A DNA stretch of 64,000 nt from Pycnopodia helianthoides (taxonomy: Eukaryota; Echinodermata; Asteroidea; Forcipulatida; Asteriidae). Each line of letters starts with the position of its first letter. The stretch's first letter is position 1. The DNA lies in assembly GCA_032158295.1 (NCBI GenBank), contig CM063258.1:5288583-5352582 (forward strand), read 5' to 3'. Below, piece after piece: positions 31,922-43,000 of this stretch. The notes under the pieces are model-generated. The model was not told the DNA's origin. It did no database searches and saw only the letters and a list, made by a program, of their open reading frames with translations. A program made the position numbers and the translations under genes.

Positions 31922-32357
31922 ATAGAGAAGAGAATTACACAAATCTAAACGGGATGAAATAAGGACATGAGCAATCTTTTCAGTGGCTGGTTGAGTTTAA
32001 ATACTTTCGTATAATGAAATGGGTCAAACTGACGCAGAATCCCAGCTGAAATCCCATTTTCAACAAGTTTCCGAGTCATCATCCTGGCCCTAAAATGGGT
32101 CAGGCCCCCCTGGGACCCTGGATCCGGGAGTTATTATAATGTAGAATTGAGATTATATTTGGGTATAAAAAGGTTCACAATTAAATTTCACACCCACTTT
32201 AATCATTTACATAAACCTGCATCACGAGCTGTTAATTATTAGTCCGCGTATTCGAGTCATAACTATTGGAAAGTAATGTCAAACCTACAGGTCTTTAATA
32301 ATGATTTTTGATAAATAATTAATCAGGGCCCTTCACAAACCGTACAACAACGTGCAT

Positions 32358-32384
32358 TTATATATATATATATATATATATATT
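32358..32384. repeat. (TA)n microsatellite
   Basis: About 13 TA units. Confidence 0.95.
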
Positions 32385-32934
32385 TTAATACGCCAATCCT
32401 TTTATTTTGTGGTGGTGGTGGTAGTAGCAGTTACCCAAACTGACCCTTTTGTTTTTGCAAACAATATCTATTCATCCAATCTTAACACAAAACAACTTTT
32501 GCATAACAAAACAAAAAAACGTGTTGAAACGAGAAATTATGCGCGCCCGAACCGCCAATCGAGACGAAACGTCAAAAATTGATGCATTACATTGATATAA
32601 CACGTTAAAGTGTAATAGCTAAACCATCTGTTTGTTGTGAGCCTATTTATGTGCAAACGAGGTTTTTTAATATTGAACAGAATTAGTGAGTTGAGACAGT
32701 ATACTATTCGCTCGTGTAAAGTGCAGCCTCGGGCAGTTAGTAACAGTCTGGGTGTCTGGTTGTGACTAGAATCTGCCTTTTGTCATGACGGTTTAGTTGC
32801 GTGGATATAGTACGGCCCAGTTTTACAAGGAAGCATAATCACGAGTGGCGATTGTCATTATCGTTGCGGTAGGTATCGCTTGCATTTTACTAGGTTTCAG
32901 TAAGTTTTAATTACACGAAGTTGGATATATGATC

Positions 32935-33327
32935 TTAAAGGAACATTACAGAATTGGTTTTTGCTAACAAAACAGTTGCTGGCAGTGTAAGCACTTTATG
33001 TAATCCACCATATACATAAACTGACAAACCTGTATAAGTTTGAGATCGATCGGCCATCTGGGTCACGAGAAAATAGTGAAAAACCGATTACACATTTGCA
33101 TGAAATCATATGATTCAACAAATGAATAAAACGCTCACTGAGCGATAAACTCCAATCGGAAAATTAGTTTATTCAGTTCTCATCAAGTATGGCATTTCAG
33201 ACAGAAATATTTCAAGGGATGTTTTCTACTATCACCATCATTAGACCGTGTAAGTTTTATGTAAATCTGTGATCAAAAAGTATATTTTACAAGTTTTGTT
33301 CTAACCAATTCTGTAATGTTCCTTTAA
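32935..33327. mobile_element. TTAA-bounded element, subfamily A (copy 5)
   Basis: Full length, 393 bp. It opens TTAAAGGAACATTACAGAAT and ends AATTCTGTAATGTTCCTTTA then A. Inverted relative to copies 1 and 4. Confidence 0.92.
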
Positions 33328-35000
33328 TGTTATAAGCGTACAATATGGCGCTATAAGCTCTGAACCACCAATGATGCTATACACACGACGTCTCTTTTGG
33401 GTAATAGCTATTTTTAGGTTTAAATATGCACTACATGTATGGGATTATACGCTACCGCCCTTTTTTTTGCTATCTGGGGCAATACTGTTTGCACAATGGT
33501 TACTGAATTAAATAAACCAAAATTAGGACATTATGGACTTACTGATGTTCACCAAGCCAAGAGCTGCTGGTCTAAACTTCACCATTTACCATGATATCGT
33601 CGATATTCACTGGATTTACATAAAAAGCCAATCTATGACATCTCCACCACAATGGACCCAATTGTAATGACGTCACACGCAGTGTCTGCCATTTTGGAGT
33701 CAAACCCATACAAATCGCATGTCAACTCCCAAAATGACGCAACCGCAGGCTTTAGCGTCTGATGGCGTCATGTGAAATGGGTCCGAGTGTCTGGAAACTC
33801 CTTCCTGACGTTATAAAATTTGGCCCAACGGGAAAAATTCGACGAGACACATAATTACATCCTACAAAACCCAAGGGAGCATTATTATGTCGTTCAGGCG
33901 TCCAGCACACCATCAGCAATAGCTATCTGTTAGCGAGAAACACTCAGCATACTTACACAAGTTTATCTTTTGGTACTGAGTGATAGCGAACCTTCACCGC
34001 GCCATACAATAAAATCTCTCGCTGGCCTCAATACAAAACCGTGAGTTACAGTTGAACCTCAAACCAAACGGAATATCAATGTGTAAACGCAATGCAAACC
34101 GCTTCGACCACCTGTTGTAATTAACAATAAAACGCAGAAATTAGAACCCTGGGATAATATTTTACACGCAAATGGATAATATCAGAATAGCTTGTTTGGA
34201 CAATTGAGTAATATTAAACAATTATTCGTGCGTTGGGGAACACTGTGTTTGCTCTTAGACTGAGTAAATTTAAAAGATAAGTACAGTATACACAAATAGA
34301 CGCGGCTTGCCACAGACAGTGTGTTTACAATGTTTGGGAGTGGTCTTCATAGCTGTATACAATAGAACAGAATCAGAGGTCTGATAACATTATGACGAAT
34401 GACTTCGTGGGACATGAAGGCTCAAAAGGTAAAGGCGTCAGCCATTTTACTTTCTGGGGAGGTCATGTGGAGTGGTTTCACGACGAAATACATGAACATT
34501 ATTTGTTTTTGAGGCATTTGTACATGGTGAGGTATCAATGTACATTTGGCTAATTGCGGTAACACCATGTGATGGTATCTACTTTCAGCTTTTTTTAGAT
34601 TGTTCGTAATAAGAGCTTGTCATACTCTTTATACTGCCCCAGTGTTGATTTGGAATCGGAGACAACAAAGTTCAAATTAGAAATATATATTTAAATGATG
34701 TTGTAAATAATCTTGCTTTCAAGACAACTGAGGGAGAGGGAAATTTACTTTAATTGATACATCGAACAGTCAAATGTATTTTGGAATTGCAACCATGACG
34801 AAGTAATGAATAATTGTATCTTTACTATGCGGCAGCCATCTTCTTTCCCACACTGAAACCAATGTAACCAAGCCGAGGCTGTAGTGGTAAAACAGTCTGA
34901 GCCCTCTTATATGAGAATCAGTATAGGCATTGTTTGCTTTTTCACATTGGGAACCGGACTAACTCGGATATTCCAGCTGGTCTGTTGAATCTATATTGCG
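33328..35000. other. Stretch without recognised gene
   Basis: Unique AT-rich sequence. One TGACGTCA fold-back relic lies at about 33640-33790 (CACAATGGACCCA to ATGTGAAATGGGTCC). Confidence 0.45.
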
Positions 35001-35004
35001 TCCT

Positions 35005-35165
35005 TTTCGTAACCAAGGCTTCGGCCTGGCTTGGGCTTGGACACCGGCTTAGGCTCCGTCCGTAACTTTGAAGACGTTCACTTTTGCCACGTGACCTCGT
35101 AACAGGCACACGGAGCCTAAAGCTGAAGCCGCAACCAGAAGCCTTAGTTTCGAGTTGGTCATTGC
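35005..35165. repeat. Fold-back with GGCTTCGGCC and CGGAGCC arms
   Basis: AACCAAGGCTTCGGC and TTAGGCTCCG on the left are answered by CGGAGCCTAAAGC and GAAGCCTTAGTTTC on the right. Imperfect inverted repeat of unknown family. Confidence 0.55.
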
Positions 35166-35241
35166 AGGTCGCACACTTTGAAAGTGTATAGTGAATGCCC
35201 GAGTGGGCTGAGAATTCAATGGTATCATAGAGCGTGCACCA

Positions 35242-35613
35242 TTAAAGGCACTGGACACTATTGGTAATTACTCAATGTTAGCATAAAAACTTACTTGGTA
35301 ACGAGCAATGGAGAGCTGTTGATAGTATAAAACATTGTGAGAAACGGCTCCCCCTGAAGTAACATAGTTTTTGAGAAAGAGGTCATTTCTCACTCAAATA
35401 ATAAAAGACTTCTAGCTGAAGCCTTTTATTATGCATCTGAAAGTACACAAAGTAATGCAACAAGGGTGTTTTTTTCTTTCGTTATTCTCTTGCAAATTCG
35501 ATGACCAATTGAGCCCAAATTTTCACAGGTTTGTTATTTTGTGCATATGTTGGGATACACCAAGTGAGAATACTGGTCTTTGACAATAACCAAACGTGTT
35601 CCAGTGCCTTTAA
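35242..35613. mobile_element. TTAA-bounded element, subfamily B (copy 2)
   Basis: Ends TTAAAGGCACTGGACACTAT and GTTCCAGTGCCTTTAA. Internal GAGAAACGGCTCCCCCTGAA. Confidence 0.9.
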
Positions 35614-36005
35614 GTCGTTTTAGAAGAGCGCCCTCGGCTATACAAGTCAAAAGAAGGTTTCTCATTGGCCCATCCGTGTATTCCTACCATTGCAAAATTT
35701 CAAATCCTACACAGCTAACATATTGTAGTCATACACATACATACACTGGGCTTTTATATATAGTGCCATTTTCATTTAGATCACAGCGCTTAAGCAAACA
35801 GACAATAGCATTGCAAATAATTCAACAAATGAACAAAAAGCAATTTACAGAAAACAATTAAAGGAAAAAAGAATTTCTTTAAGTGCTTTCTTGAAAATAA
35901 GGCAGCGAATTTGAGGGAAAGGATGTATAGGCAGCAGATTGGAGAGATTTGCTGCTCGGTTTATTTTCAGCAAGACGTGTGTTGTCTGATGCTGAGCGAA
36001 GACCA

Positions 36006-36198
36006 GGGCCCAATTTCATAGAGCTGCTTCAGCACAAAACGTAGCGAAGCACAACAAAATTATGCTTACCAGAACAAGGTTACCGGCCAAAATACCATGT
36101 CACATGTACAATTTGTGACTGGTATCCTGCTTATTTCTGCTTAGCAGACAATTGTTAAGCAATATTTTCTGCTTAAGCAGCTCTATGAAATTGGGCCC
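36006..36198. mobile_element. Family E palindromic element
   Basis: Begins GGGCCCAATTTCATAGAGCT and ends with its complement (AGCTCTATGAAATTGGGCCC). A second partial right end follows to about 36230. Confidence 0.85.
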
Positions 36199-36438
36199 AG
36201 CTCTTAAGCAGCTCTGTGAGAAATTGGCCCTGCGTTGCATGTCCATAAGCACGGCGCGCTGATGTTTGTTTATAATCAGTATTGTTGACAGAACAGCTGC
36301 TACCGGTTTGAATCAAGATAAGGTACAATATTGGCAATGTATGTGCCCACCCATTCGTATGCAATACGTTTGTTGCAAATCTGTGTGCTTTCGTGATCGG
36401 GTGAATTTTTATACAATTATTGACAACGTTGACAGAAC

Positions 36439-36602
36439 AGGGGTCGATTTCACAAAACTCTTCCTAACTTAGGACTAGTCCTAGGCAATGCTAAGAGATA
36501 GGACTAGTCCTAAGTACTGGTCCTAACTTAGGACTAGTCCTATCTCTTAGCATTGCCTAGGACTAGTCCTAAGTTAGGAAGAGTTTTGTGAAATCGACCC
36601 CT
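36439..36602. mobile_element. Family D palindromic element (near perfect)
   Basis: 164-bp palindrome, with only the central spacer (AGTACTGGTCCTAACTT) unpaired. AGGACTAGTCCTAGGCAATG lies in one arm and its complement in the other. Confidence 0.92.
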
Positions 36603-36604
36603 GA

Positions 36605-38370
36605 ACTGCTATTGTCTGATCGACGCCTTCTTTCAGGAACTTGTTTGGGATGAATTCATTCCAAAATGTATTCAAAAGTTTCAGATATAGATGACCGAAA
36701 TCAAAACTCCTCTCAAATCTAAAATGTCACTTCACTCGTTATCTGCTTCTGAACTGTCATGCAACTTATATAATCCCCGAACATTAAACAATTACCTGTA
36801 CTTTTGTGCACGCAATCATACGTCGATGGCAATAATTACACAAGTAACAATTATAGATTACATGCCACACAGTTAAGAAAAAAGGGTAAAGAAGCTTATT
36901 TCACTGTTATCAGTTGACCGTACTCGCGTAGATCCCTGTCATTGGAAAAGCACCATTGCAATATAAGCAGAAGGAACCATACAGTGTGTCGTGGCTGTGG
37001 GATGAAGGACCTCGCCTTCAGCCCCCTCCACGGCCACGACCCTCCGGTCTTCTTAGATTGGCGTTTAACATACCCTTCACATGAAATATGTAAATTGAAC
37101 ATTGCGCGTGCGTACTCTCCCTACTGGTTGGCGTGATAATGAGTGAACAAAAAAAATGACCCAGAAAATGGGTGAAACTGACGCAGAGTCTGAGATTCAC
37201 ATTTTGTTGAACAGTTTCCGGGTCAGGCTGACCCAGATACGGGTCAGGTACCCTGGGATCCGAGTCAATTCGGACCCATGAGTTTTTAGAATGTAAAGAA
37301 GATGGCTGCTATTATATGCAAGGGCTAAAATGTTCATTCTCATCCCCAATACTGTAAAGACGGTCCCTATATGTTGTCAATAAGTGTATTGTTCATAACA
37401 TATAGATATTTACTGAGGAAGATTCATTTTACGGTGACTATTTATTCGGAGCGGGACTGTCTCTTGGGGGAACTGACCGGGACATAGCGACTCTTCACGG
37501 CACGGGTTCTGCCTCGTGACCACGACCCTAGTCGCCAACGTTTTTAAAGTTCCCCGTGTCTCATCACCACGTAATAATGACTGATTTTCTGGTAGGTGAT
37601 AAAAGGCCCGTTCCCGAATCGGCGGCTACAGCTACAGCTACGACTGTTACTAAGGGTGTTGCTAAACGGGACGTCCTATGATCCAACGCATTATAATGAC
37701 GCGGAAATCTAGCCGTAGCCATAGCTGTATTCGCTAATTCGGACACGGCCTAAATGTTCTAATTATCCATATTTCTATATCGAAGAAAGTTGGATGATGT
37801 TGATTTGCCATTATGTTTTTTTGTAAACTTCCAATTGTGCAGAGCGTTTTTGATTGCCAATTCTGAAAAACAAATAGAGTCTATTTACGCCTTAAAGTCA
37901 ACAAGACCGTAAAACGTCCGAAGACATTACGTGTGTGCATGCCAAGCATGCGACTGATTTTTTTTTTCAAGAAAGAGCAAAAGTTGCACATAAAAACAAG
38001 CACTGATGAGGAGCGGGCTTCAGACGGTCTCCACGGCTTCGGCCTGAGCACTTGATCGACCCTTGACAATAAACAAGAGCAAATAAGTTGATAGGGCACG
38101 CATATTTTAGTATTCCCCATTGCTGATGTGCGCAAATTTCATAATTATTACATTCGCTCATCAACTTGAGTCTAAGCCAGTGGTTGGATATCATTTCCCA
38201 TTGCTGGCAAGGATTAAGAAGACAGATATTGTCAGTTAACAACAACAACTTTCCGTATGGAAACTTCCTTTATTCTCGGATATGTGCAGAACTTTAAAAA
38301 AAAAACCTCCGAGTTGTTATTAAATCAGTGGCGCATGCTGGTACGTGTTTTTACAAAATCTATTTACAAT
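36605..38370. other. Stretch without recognised gene, several fold-back relics
   Basis: Contains half of the 44990-type element (about 37070-37140, ATGAAATATGTAAATT), a GGGTCAG/CTGACCC block (37155-37290) and a fold-back with GTTCCCGAATCGG and CCGAATTAGC-type arms (about 37604-37752). No gene. Confidence 0.5.
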
Positions 38371-38374
38371 ATCT

Positions 38375-38766
38375 TTAAAGGAACATTACAGAATTGGTTT
38401 TGCTAACAAAACAGTTGCTGGCAGTGTAAGCACTTTATGCAATCCACCATATACATAAACTGACAAACCTGTAGAAGTTTGAGATCGATCGGCCATCTGG
38501 GTCACGAGAAAATAGTGAAAAACCGATTACACATTTGCATGAAATCATATAGATTCAACAAATGAATAAAACGCTCACTGAGCGATAAACTCCAATCGGA
38601 AAATTAGTTTATTCATTTCTCATCAAATATGGCATTTCAGACAGAAATATTTCAAGGGATGTTTTCTACTATCATCATCATTAGACCGTGTAAATTTTAT
38701 GTAAATCTGTGATAAAAAAGTATATTTTACAAGTTTTTTTCTTACCAATTCTGTAATGTTCCTTAA
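38375..38766. mobile_element. TTAA-bounded element, subfamily A (copy 6)
   Basis: Starts TTAAAGGAACATTACAGAAT and ends CTGTAATGTTCCTTAA. It lies about 1.1 kb upstream of the amine oxidase start codon. Confidence 0.92.
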
Positions 38767-38854
38767 GTGCAATTTACAAGTATGTTTTCCTATTTCTGTG
38801 CATCGGAACAGGTTTTAAAGTAACTTTGTATAACCAAACCCCTCCAGTCACCTA

Positions 38855-39082
38855 CATCTCTGCCCCGCCCGCCCCGCCCCACCGCCTACCCCCACCACAT
38901 CCTTTATACACCGATCCAGTAGGCCACGCCCCATGACAAATTGACCAATCAAAATGCAGGATTTAAAGTCCGACACTATACCGCCAATTTTGTCCGACAA
39001 AAACAACGTGCACGGCGGACGGGGGGACACGGCGACACGTTTGTTCGTTGCTATGGTGGGCGTGGCCTACTGGATCGGTGTA
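38855..39082. repeat. GC-box cluster and 26-bp inverted repeat
   Basis: CGCCCGCCCCGCCCC at 38865-38880 is followed by an inverted repeat: ACCGATCCAGTAGGCCACGC near 38909 and its complement near 39058. CCAAT-like GACCAATCAAAATG lies between the arms. Read as sequence this is a fold-back element. Its position about 0.8 kb upstream of the amine oxidase exon and its GC boxes also allow a promoter role. Confidence 0.55.
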
Positions 39083-39877
39083 TTGTCCCACAAGTGCCAA
39101 TCTGGGTAAAATGGTTGGTTGATATACATTCTAATAACAAACACCAATTGAAATGAAATCAAAAGCACAACCCGGTTTTCACTTGGCCCCAAAATGACGA
39201 AGACAGGTTGAGTATTTTAACTCCTTAAACCTCGATTTTTTTTCAGTGCGAAAAACACGTGCCACTGAGACAGATCATTCGGGAAAATAATACAAAAACA
39301 TCTTGTTGGGGTCACGGGGTCAACAGATTTTTCTCAAAAATCCTTTGATATCAATTGTCAGTGTAAGTTAAAGCTGAGACGAAGGGGGCACCGGTCACCC
39401 GCCCATATTATGCAAAACTGCGAAAACACAAAATTCTTCACGTAGTACGGTGGACCTTTTACCTGGTATGTCTGCATTGCCTGTAGCGTTCCAAAATCAC
39501 CTTTTTGTTTTCTTATAATTGAAGAGCCTGCTTGTTTGTTAACCTGTTCGTAACTTTAGTTGGTTGTGCGTGTCTAATTTTGTCCGTTCTTTATTTTTGT
39601 TTTGCATCTCTGATTTGCTTTTATCTTATTTTGGCTACAACTTTATCATAATACATTTCTGAGATTACAATCAGTCTATTGTTAATCTGTTAAACAGTAA
39701 ATAAAGATTTAAGGGGTCGTTTTGGCATTCTTTTGTAATGTAGAAATTACTTTTGTAGCAATTGTTGATTTGTTTTTATAGAAACTTTTGCCAGGAACTT
39801 TCTTCGAGATAACATTATGGTTCAGTGCTTGAATTTATCAAAAAACTGTTGCGTCTTGTTGTTTTAATGAATTAGAC

Positions 39878-40084
39878 ATGAAAAGAAGTAACCGAATTTC
39901 GCCATATTCTTGCCTATTTGTGAATGACCAGAAACGTTTTGGGAAGAAGGAGCCCGCAGAGGACGGGAATGAGATTGCGGTGACCGTCACTGGGGACGAT
40001 TCACCCGATGGAGTTACCGCGGACCAGACCACCACCGCGTCCCCAGGGCTCTCTCCGAATGGTGGTGCCGTCAGCAACACCTTG
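39878..40084 (+). CDS. Amine oxidase exon 1 (N-terminal leader)
   Basis: 69 codons from the ATG at 39878 to the donor GTAAAATA, phase 0. The leader is basic at first (MKRSNRIS), then acidic and Ser/Thr-rich. GC content rises over 39945-40080, as in coding sequence. It is the only upstream frame with a phase-0 donor fitting exon 2. The exon is predicted, not shown by homology. Confidence 0.6.
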
Positions 40085-43000
40085 GTAAAATATCTCATCC
40101 TTCAAAAGATTGTCCATCATTTAGTATATTATTTGTAATTTTAACCTTTCACCGATGTGTGACAAGCTCTGCGTACTCAGTAATCTCATGGGTTCGAATC
40201 CCACCCGAGTAACTTGTCGGTTTGTCCCCCAGGACTCAAGAAAGCAGTGAGGGGTGTTTTATCTAGTACACATTTAGGTTCTGATATTTTTTCAAAAATG
40301 ACATAAAAGAAATGGAATGATCACTTTGGATTAAAACAAAAACATGCATAGCATTCTTTAAAATAATGTTGTTTCCAAAAAGTACAAACAAAATTTATCA
40401 GACGGAAAGAGTGACGTGCCAGCAGATCCCCTTGAGAAATGTTCGTCCTTATATTAATTAAATCGAGCGGCCGTTGCATTCCTAAAATTGCACCTAACAA
40501 AAGACCCCGTTAATACACACATTCAGTTGTTTTAATTTTAATTTCAATCAATTATTCTCACCGAAGAATGTGTAGTTAAAGAACAACCTTGAGATGCTTG
40601 GTCAAAATGTTTGCCGATTTGACCAAACATGTAGATTTAAAGGCACTGGACACTATTGGTAATTACTCAAAATAATTGTTAGCATAAAAACATACTTGGT
40701 AACGAGCAATAGAGAGAGCTGTTGATAGTATAAAACATTGTGAGAAACGGCTCCCTCTGAAGTAACGTAGTTTTTGAGAAAGAAGTAATTTCTCGGTAAA
40801 ATATTTGAATTGATTTTGAGACCTCGCGCGTGAGGTCTCGAAATCAAGCATCTGAAAGCACACAACTTCGTGTGACAAGGGTTTTTTCCTTCCATTATTA
40901 TCTCGCAACTTCGACGACCAATTGAGTTCAAATTTTCACAGGTTTGTTATTTTGTGCATATGTTGAGATACACCAAGTGAGAAGACTGGTCTTCGACAAT
41001 TACCAAAGGTGCCCAGTGTCTTTAAATTTAATTAGCTATTTGTATAGATTCGAGGAAGCTTTCAAAGGAGGTGTTGCATAAACACAAAAACCCACCAATG
41101 GCACGTAATAGTCAATTAAAAAAACTACTAATTAGTTATTGATTAGTTATTGTCGGAATCCCAACATTACCTCAAGTTCATCGGCAACATGTACAAAATA
41201 ATGCTGTTACTTTTTGCATTGTTTGCGGCATAATGTGATGTTTATATTGTATTTATTTATTTATCTACTTGTTTCATTATTTATTTCTTGATTTATTTAT
41301 TTTATCTGTTTTATGTATATTATTTTTACTATTTTTTCTTTTTAATATTATTCTTATATTATTTTATGTTTATTTTATTTATTTATTTTGTAATTTAGTT
41401 ATTTAGGGCCTATATATATTTGTTGTATTTATTTATTTATCTTATTGTTTGTGGCATAATGTGATTTTTATATTTTATTTATTTATTTATCTACTTGTTT
41501 CATTATTCATTTCTTGATTTATTTATTTTATCTGTTTTATGTATATTATTTTTACTATTATTTTTTTTAACAATATTATTATTATATTATTTTATGTTTA
41601 TTTTATTTATTTATTTGTTAATTTATTTATTTAGGGCCTATATATATTTGTTTTATTTATTTATTTATCTTATTTTAATTTTATTATTTTTGTATTTGGG
41701 GAGGGGGGGGGGCGTTTTTCGTTTTGAAACAGCTTCATCTGTCAAAATTCGTTCAGAGAAAAAAAATATTATACAAAACAAAATCTTCCTGCGAAAATCG
41801 GGTCACACAACTTTAAAGAGCTTCTTGTTTTGTTTTTTTTTTTTTTTTTTTTTTTCGTTTTTTTTTTAATATGCTGTGTATAACGAACTTTCATTTCAAC
41901 AGTCAAATGCCTTCCGAAAAATATCCACCGGAAATCTTATGCCAGAATTACTCGTCAGCAGCCAGAGTCCCACGACTAAAACCAAGGACCAGACAGTCAA
42001 GACCGACAAACAACAAGCACCGCCTGTTGTGGACGTGGTGATCGTAGGGGCAGGGCTGGCCGGGCTCTCGGCAGCCTACACCCTTCGCATGGTCAACCAG
42101 GGAATTTCGGTCGTCGTTCTTGAGGCCAGCGGTTGAGTATTAAGTTTAAAAAAAAAAAAAAAACGATAACTCATATATCGCAGGGAACTGTTCATTTGAA
42201 TTGCAGTCAATATTATATGGACTTGTATTAAATTTATTAATTTGTTTATTTCGCTGTGCAGATTTTTGTGCTGGGCTTAAAAATTAATGACAATAGTATT
42301 TAATAGCAGCGTACCAGCTGCAAGGTGGGTTTGAAAGCATTTTCGTGATGCTCATCGAATTTCTGTGCTCTACGAAGATGGGCCAATCACAGTAGGGTAA
42401 TGACAGTTTCAATTGGTCAATTGGAGACTCTAAGACGCTGGGTAGCAGTAGCACGGCAGGTAATTATTTACAGTTGTTATGTAATTCTGAACATGCGCAC
42501 ACTCCAGAACAATGGATTTCCCTGTTAAGTCTGCTGCCACCTAGCGTCCCCATAGGTCTACTATTCAATTGACATTATCCCAATTATCGCGTTTTTATTC
42601 ACAGAGCGAGTTGGAGGCCGCGTGCTAACCCGGGAGATGGAATCGGCTAACGGCAGAGATTTCTGGGATCTGGGAGCTCAGTGGATTGGTGGGTCGGTAT
42701 CAAATCGTGACCTGTGATTACACTATGTGATGAAACTTTTCCACTGCAAACCCTTTTCAACTAACATCAACTGGAATTCAACCAATCAGCTTCTTGATCC
42801 ACACAATACCTAAATATTTAGATTTCTTTGAACGCATCCACACAGTGTTTGCAAATCAAACATTGGAGCAGACAAAATACGCAATCCTCGTCAAATTCGA
42901 ATGGCGTGTCAACGTAATATCAAACACGATTATCAACCAAACAACAATCAGCTCATTGGCCTGTAATGTCAACAGAATACAACCAGTGGAAAAACATAAC

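Noticed and set aside
35580..35861. 93-codon plus-strand frame
   Set aside because: Starts inside a subfamily B element end; no domain.
39838..40098. Minus-strand frame overlapping amine oxidase exon 1
   Set aside because: The plus-strand frame has the start codon, phase-0 donor and correct orientation for the gene.
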